Below the pieces are notes generated by a model that was not told the DNA's origin, did not search any database, and saw only the letters and a list, made by a program, of their open reading frames with translations. DNA of 9,991 nucleotides, taken from positions 1 to 9,991 of the forward strand of contig MVCT01000015.1 in assembly GCA_002049945.1 (NCBI GenBank). The letters are read 5' to 3'. Both the position numbers and the translations under genes were made by a program. Position 1 is the stretch's first letter. Each line of letters starts with the position of its first letter. Below, piece by piece: positions 6,494 through 9,991 of this stretch. The DNA is from Candidatus Cloacimonas sp. 4484_140. GTDB lineage: Bacteria; Cloacimonadota; Cloacimonadia; JGIOTU-2.

Positions 6494-7915
6494 ATGCTTT
6501 CTTTTAAAAATTGCGTTGAGGTAAAACGCTTCATCAAAGATAAAGAATTAAAGTTTGCTTCCTTTTATGTGCCGGACATTGAAGGACGGCTTCGAAATGT
6601 AACTATTCCTGCAAAGAATTTCACAGGAAAACTTTTACAGAACGGTATCGGTTTTGATGCATCCAATTTTGGTTTTGCCAATGTTGAAAGCTCCGATATG
6701 ATTTTCAAGCCAGATATGAGCAGTGCATTTATTGATCCTGTGGATCCGGAATCAAAAATTTTATACTTCTTTTGTGATGTCTTTGATGCTCATACGGGCG
6801 AGAGTTTTTCACAGGATCTGAGACATATTATTCAGAAAGCCCTGAAAACCCTTACAGCAGAAGGCATCGCTGACGAGATGCAGGTACTGATCGAACTCGA
6901 ATTCAATATTATTGATGAACTTTTCAGCATTATGAGCACACGTGAGGTATCCTACAGATTGGCAAGCAGTGAGATGGCAAGCCCTCCTTCAGGCGAAGAA
7001 ATTTATCGTCTGGCACCAAACCGTGGTTATCATCGTTCGGAACCCAACGATCATTTCTTCAAAATCCGTAATGAGATCGTTCTTGCACTTCAGGAGCTTG
7101 GAATCGGAGTGAAATATCATCACCATGAAGTCGGCACTTCTCAGGCGGAGATCGAATTCAAATTCGGACCTATAGAAAAATCTACTGATGCGACTGTTCT
7201 TGCAAAAAATATCAGCCATAGAATTGCTAAAAAACACGGTAAGATCATCTCTTTCCTGCCCAAGATCATACCCGGTGAAGCAGGCAACGGCATGCATATC
7301 CACATGTTCCTGAAAAAAGATGGTAAAAATATCTTTAATGATCCAAATGGTTTATATAAATTGAGCAAAACTGCGCTATATTTCATTGGTGGAATCCTGA
7401 GTCATTCTGCATCTTTATCTGCTCTTACTAATCCAACCTCAAATTCCTACCGCAGGTTGGTCGCCGGGCTTGAAGCACCTTCAAAAGCTGTATTTGCAGA
7501 GGGCAACCGCTCAGCAGCTATCAGAATTCCAGCTTATGTAAAAGATCCTGAAAAACGCCGGTTCGAGTTCCGCCCAACCGATGCGACATGTAATCCATAT
7601 CTTGCCTTTGCTGCACTCATCATGGCTGGTATTGATGGTGTGCGAAAAAAGATCGATCCAATTGAAAAAGGATTCGGACCACTTGAATCAAATCTATATA
7701 AACTCTCGGCAGAAGAATTGATGAAAATTCCCTCATTTCCAGACACACTTGAATTCGCCCTACACAGCTTAAAGCATGACAATGACTATCTTACCTATGG
7801 GAATGTTCTGCCGACCGATCTTTTGCTGAAATGGATACGCATAAAGAGAAAAGACCTCGACGAAATGCGCAAAATCCCCCATCCTTGGGAAATTGCACGA
7901 TACTATGACCTGTAG
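6494..7915 (+). CDS. glnA: Glutamine synthetase, type I
   Basis: This complete 473-residue cytoplasmic enzyme makes glutamine from glutamate, ammonia and ATP, normally as a dodecamer. Catalytic and metal-site segments are intact: GIGFDASN (51-58), IELEF with Glu134/Glu136, HHEVGTSQAEIEF (210-222; Glu212, Glu219), GNGMHIHM with His268, NSYRRLVAGLEAP with Arg321 and Glu327, GNRSAAIRIP with Arg339/Arg344, and FEFRPTDATCNPYLAF with Glu358/Arg360. Small departures from the common form are AGNGMH for NGSGMH and RLVAG for RLVPG. A tyrosine (Tyr402, SNLYKLS) sits where adenylylated enzymes carry their modified Tyr, but the surrounding DLPPEE is not kept, so that control is unproven. The start is supported by GGAG (6485-6488), 5 bases before the ATG. 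A TTGACA lies at 6435-6440 without a well-placed -10 box. No glnB, amtB or glnR is adjacent. Confidence 0.95.
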   Translation: MLSFKNCVEVKRFIKDKELKFASFYVPDIEGRLRNVTIPAKNFTGKLLQNGIGFDASNFGFANVESSDMIFKPDMSSAFIDPVDPESKILYFFCDVFDAHTGESFSQDLRHIIQKALKTLTAEGIADEMQVLIELEFNIIDELFSIMSTREVSYRLASSEMASPPSGEEIYRLAPNRGYHRSEPNDHFFKIRNEIVLALQELGIGVKYHHHEVGTSQAEIEFKFGPIEKSTDATVLAKNISHRIAKKHGKIISFLPKIIPGEAGNGMHIHMFLKKDGKNIFNDPNGLYKLSKTALYFIGGILSHSASLSALTNPTSNSYRRLVAGLEAPSKAVFAEGNRSAAIRIPAYVKDPEKRRFEFRPTDATCNPYLAFAALIMAGIDGVRKKIDPIEKGFGPLESNLYKLSAEELMKIPSFPDTLEFALHSLKHDNDYLTYGNVLPTDLLLKWIRIKRKDLDEMRKIPHPWEIARYYDL

Positions 7916-7918
7916 TCG

Positions 7919-8004
7919 TGGAGCGTCCCGTCTTCATTTCATTACGCCGTGACAGGGGAGCATGGAGCGATCCGTCTTCGCTGCGCTACGCCGTGACAGG
8001 GGAG
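7919..8004. repeat. Tandem duplication, 42-base units with 44-base period, GC-rich
   Basis: The unit at 7919-7960 recurs at 7963-8004. By hand 35 of 42 positions match, with differences confined to unit positions 8-9 and 18-24. Each copy begins TGGAGCG and ends ACGCCGTGACAGGGGAG. The copies are visibly more GC-rich than the flanking genes. They fill most of the space between the glutamine synthetase stop and hypA. This looks like part of a dispersed intergenic repeat family; no coding or terminator structure is evident. Confidence 0.8.
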
Positions 8005-8022
8005 AGAAGAGAGAAGAGAGAA
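8002..8022 (+). repeat. Three tandem GAGAGAA heptamers upstream of hypA
   Basis: GAGAGAA is repeated exactly three times (8002-8008, 8009-8015, 8016-8022), giving a purine-only run that continues from the GGGGAG end of the preceding repeat unit. It lies about 10 bases before the hypA Shine-Dalgarno AAGGAG (8031-8036). Copy number is prone to slippage, and the purine run could itself help ribosome recruitment, which is inference. Confidence 0.7.
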
Positions 8023-8041
8023 ATATTTTTAAGGAGTTTTT

Positions 8042-8455
8042 ATGCATGAATGGGCGCTGGCTGATGCGGTAATAACTACTGCAAAAAAAGTCGCAAAAGA
8101 AGAAAATCTAAAAAAGGTCACTGAGATCGTTGTGAAGATCGGTGAGCTACAAACCATTTCAAAAGAAATTTTTGATACAGTGCTGCAAGATGTTCTGAAA
8201 AACCAACCCGAACTCCTTAAAGATGTTGAATGCAAACTGGAAATTGAACCTGCCGGATTCAAATGCAGAAACTGTTCGCATGAATGGCTTTTCCGTGAAG
8301 TAAAAAAAGAGCTTGATGAGGACGAAACAGAATCGATACATTTTATTCCCGAAACCGCACATGTGTTCCTAAAATGTCCAAACTGCAAAAGCCCTGATTT
8401 TGAAATCGTGAAAGGACGCGGTATCTGGGTGGATTCAATTGAAGGAGATAAATAA
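8042..8455 (+). CDS. hypA: Hydrogenase nickel metallochaperone HypA, archaeal-like long form
   Basis: This 137-residue HypA inserts nickel into the large subunit of [NiFe] hydrogenase together with HypB. The N-terminal MHEW supplies the nickel-binding His2. The zinc domain has two Cys pairs, FKCRNC (Cys75, Cys78) and CPNC (Cys112, Cys115), separated by 33 residues. In most bacterial HypA proteins the pairs are only about a dozen residues apart. The long insertion, with IHFIPETAHVFL before the second pair and VKGRGIWV after it, matches my memory of Thermococcus/Pyrococcus HypA, as does MHEWALADA at the start. The start is set by AAGGAG (8031-8036), 5 bases before the ATG. A hypB-like gene follows on the same strand, but no hydrogenase structural genes or hypC-F lie in the window. 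Confidence 0.93.
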   Translation: MHEWALADAVITTAKKVAKEENLKKVTEIVVKIGELQTISKEIFDTVLQDVLKNQPELLKDVECKLEIEPAGFKCRNCSHEWLFREVKKELDEDETESIHFIPETAHVFLKCPNCKSPDFEIVKGRGIWVDSIEGDK

Positions 8456-8459
8456 TATG

Positions 8460-8643
8460 AACCACAAAAATCAGGAAAAGATTGAAAATGAATGTAGAAT
8501 AATGATTAATCCTGTTAAATAAATCGAAGATTTAGCTTTGCTATTTCACAGGATTAACGATTTATGATTCCAGAAGTGCAATACATCTAAAATCTTCAAT
8601 CGGTGTTCGATATTCTTAAATATATTTCCGGGTTTTCGTGGTT
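8460..8643. repeat. 184-base foldback (MITE-like) repeat between hypA and hypB
   Basis: The ends form an imperfect terminal inverted repeat: 8460-8478 (AACCACAAAAATC...) against 8625-8643 (...GGGTTTTCGTGGTT), 16 of 19 complementary. An inner pair, 8501-8521 against 8542-8562, matches at 18 of 21 and closes on a 20-base loop that holds a small AAATC/GATTT stem. A short middle pair, GATTGAA (8480-8486) with TTCAATC (8595-8601), keeps the same order. The right half is about 40 bases longer than the left, as if the left had suffered deletions. It contains no transposase and no clear target-site duplication. It lies between the end of hypA and the start of hypB and fills nearly all of that spacer. 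Confidence 0.75.
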
Positions 8644-8667
8644 TAAAATTTATAAGCTGGAGAAAAA

Positions 8668-9393
8668 ATGGATCCTCGAATAAATGTTGTAGAAAAACGG
8701 CTTGAAAAAATTGGTAAGGTAATCGCTGTTGCCGGCGGAAAAGGCGGAATAGGTAAAAGTACAATTGCATCATTGCTTGCACTTGTTCTTGCAGATTCAA
8801 ACAGAAAAGTAGGATTGCTTGATCTAGATTTCACCGGTGCTTCGACTCATACTATCCTCGGTATCGATGAATTTCATTTTCCTGATGAAGATGAAGGTAT
8901 TATTCCTCCAAAATATCATGGAATATCCTACATCACAATTGCAAATTTCACACAAGATCACGCCGCTCCGATGCGCGGTCTGGACATCACAAACGCGATC
9001 TTGGAGATTCTTGCGATCACAAGATGGGATGAGCTTGACTACCTCATCATCGACATGCCACCCGGAATCAATGACACAACTCTCGATATTATACGTCTTA
9101 TCAAGAATATTGAATTCTGCATTGTTACAACACCCTCTAAGATCACTACCGGAGTTGTGAAGAAATCTGTTGATCTGCTGCAAGAATTGAACATCCCAAT
9201 ACTCGGCATTTTGGAAAATATGACCTTTCCTACGGTGTCACATGCCAAACAGATATTTAAGGATAAGTACATTGGTATGATCCCTTTTGATGAAAGTTAT
9301 GAGCATGCAATCGGAAATAAAGATAAACTTCTCAAAACAGCTATTGCAAAGACCCTTCGCAATTTTACTATTATTTGCGACAAAATGTGTTGA
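8668..9393 (+). CDS. hypB: ATPase-type HypB (MinD/Mrp-fold P-loop protein), nickel insertion partner of HypA
   Basis: This 241-residue P-loop ATPase of the SIMIBI MinD/Mrp group has a deviant Walker A, GGKGGIGKS (23-31, signature Lys25 and Lys30), switch LLDLDFTGAS (50-59, Asp52) and Walker B YLIIDMPPG (Asp129). Mrp scaffold proteins usually carry a CxxC pair for an iron-sulfur cluster, which is absent here. Segments such as LLDLDFTGAS and TRWDELDYLIIDMPPG match my memory of the Thermococcus ATP-dependent HypB that complexes HypA, rather than the bacterial GTPase HypB. Placement 212 bases after hypA supports that role. The start is set by GGAG (8659-8662), 5 bases before the ATG. The C-terminus ends in CDKMC (Cys237, Cys241), an odd pair that might bind metal. 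A generic Mrp/MinD ATPase is the alternative. Confidence 0.8.
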   Translation: MDPRINVVEKRLEKIGKVIAVAGGKGGIGKSTIASLLALVLADSNRKVGLLDLDFTGASTHTILGIDEFHFPDEDEGIIPPKYHGISYITIANFTQDHAAPMRGLDITNAILEILAITRWDELDYLIIDMPPGINDTTLDIIRLIKNIEFCIVTTPSKITTGVVKKSVDLLQELNIPILGILENMTFPTVSHAKQIFKDKYIGMIPFDESYEHAIGNKDKLLKTAIAKTLRNFTIICDKMC

Positions 9394-9550
9394 TGGATTT
9401 TGAAAATTAAAAAATTTTAGATAAGCTATTTTCGTTGACAGAATAATTCGTCTTCGTCATTTTTCCTTTGTTGTTTTTATACTCCTTTTTTATTAAGCTA
9501 GTTTTTATTATATGTCTTATTATTTCATGTCCATTAAGTAAGGAGAACAC

Positions 9551-9991
9551 ATGAAAATTATAAAGAAAATTACTTTTTTTTGTTTTCTGATAATCATTCT
9601 ATTTTCATTATCACATCTCAATGCTGAAGAACAATCTTTCAAAAGAACATTCATTGATAAAAACGGAGACCTGGTTGACCGGATCATTATTCCGGGAAGC
9701 CCACCACCTGAACATCTTTTACCCATCGCAGAATTTCCAGATCCAGAAACAAACAGGAATGTAGTTGTTCTGGAAGATGTCCCTGCGTTTGATTGGTGCT
9801 ATGGATGTTTTCCAACATCAGCAGCTATGATCGCAGGGTATTATGACAGAACAGGATATGCAAATGCCTATACCGGTCCCACAAACAATGGATTTATGCC
9901 TTTGGACAACAATAGCTGGGGACAAACATGGTGGCCAAGCGGGTCGGTAAATGAATGCCCATTAAGTGCCACTCATCTTGGAATAGATGGC
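9551..9991 (+). CDS. Secreted C39-like cysteine peptidase, N-terminal part (cut by window end)
   Basis: An open frame runs from ATG 9551 to the last base without a stop, giving 147 residues of a longer protein. AGGAG (9541-9545) lies 5 bases before the ATG. The N-terminus is a clear signal peptide (KIIKK, then a hydrophobic stretch to LNA; cleavage probably after Ala25), so it is exported. Residues 82-93 read WCYGCFPTSAAM, the active-site pattern of papain-like C39-type peptidases, with Cys86 as probable nucleophile. GYYDRTGYANAYTGPTNNG and ECPLSATHLGIDG follow, as in secreted proteins of this group that I associate with Cloacimonadota-like bacteria. The catalytic His and any C-terminal sorting domain would lie beyond the window. 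The upstream 157 bases hold a TTGACA at 9435-9440 and TATACT at 9478-9483, too far apart to form one promoter. Confidence 0.8.
   Translation, partial: MKIIKKITFFCFLIIILFSLSHLNAEEQSFKRTFIDKNGDLVDRIIIPGSPPPEHLLPIAEFPDPETNRNVVVLEDVPAFDWCYGCFPTSAAMIAGYYDRTGYANAYTGPTNNGFMPLDNNSWGQTWWPSGSVNECPLSATHLGIDG

Noticed and set aside
8029..8388. Minus-strand ORF of 119 codons opposite hypA
   Set aside because: Ser-rich shadow of hypA, whose His2 and two Cys pairs leave no doubt about the real frame.
8457..8522. 21-codon ORF (starts MNHKNQEK) with a good Shine-Dalgarno inside the end of hypA
   Set aside because: Most of it lies in the left arm of the foldback repeat and it resembles no protein. It is better explained as a relic start codon running into the repeat, and is kept as a clue in the findings.
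9403..9418. AAAATT/AATTTT inverted repeat after hypB as a terminator
   Set aside because: The stem is six A/T pairs only, with a 4-base loop and no T-run after it. It is expected by chance in such AT-rich sequence.

Overview
The window is a low-GC, gene-dense stretch of bacterial chromosome with every gene on the + strand. It holds nine genes, two of them cut by the window edges, separated by repeat-bearing spacers. There are no RNA genes, transposases, phage genes or CRISPR arrays that I can recognise. The gene mix suggests a Gram-negative-like anaerobe that handles [NiFe] hydrogenase: a periplasmic-TPR sensor kinase, SagB-type nitroreductase, HypA/HypB nickel chaperones and a secreted C39-like cysteine peptidase. 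The last protein resembles secreted peptidases I associate with Cloacimonadota and related uncultured phyla. That placement is inference, not proof.

Layout: (1) Bases 1-918 are the 3' part of a membrane-anchored protein with a long Lys/Glu/Pro tail. (2) Bases 1052-2980 encode a hybrid-composition sensor histidine kinase: signal peptide, eight TPR-like units, a membrane helix and a kinase core. There is no response regulator beside it. (3) Spacer 2981-3287 carries a 44-base-arm imperfect inverted repeat and a candidate promoter. (4) Bases 3288-5731 hold three closely spaced genes: a SagB/ThcOx-type nitroreductase, a HemG-like flavodoxin and a cytoplasmic NPP-type phosphodiesterase. A LiaF-like membrane protein (5767-6312) follows after a short gap. 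(5) Bases 6494-7915 are a complete type I glutamine synthetase with its own ribosome binding site. (6) Spacer 7916-8041 holds a GC-rich tandem duplication and a purine heptamer repeat. (7) Bases 8042-9393 hold hypA and an ATPase-type (MinD/Mrp-fold) hypB, split by a 184-base foldback repeat. (8) Bases 9551-9991 are the start of an exported C39-like peptidase.

The best functional story is the HypA-HypB pair. Both look like the archaeal (Thermococcales) nickel-delivery pair rather than the usual bacterial HypA plus GTPase HypB, which would load Ni into a [NiFe] hydrogenase encoded elsewhere. The nitroreductase and flavodoxin probably form a flavin redox pair. The other genes look like independent units. 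The most unexplained structure lies in the spacers: three unrelated-looking intergenic repeat elements within 10 kb, one of them inserted inside the hyp pair. I see no convincing new defence or mobile system.
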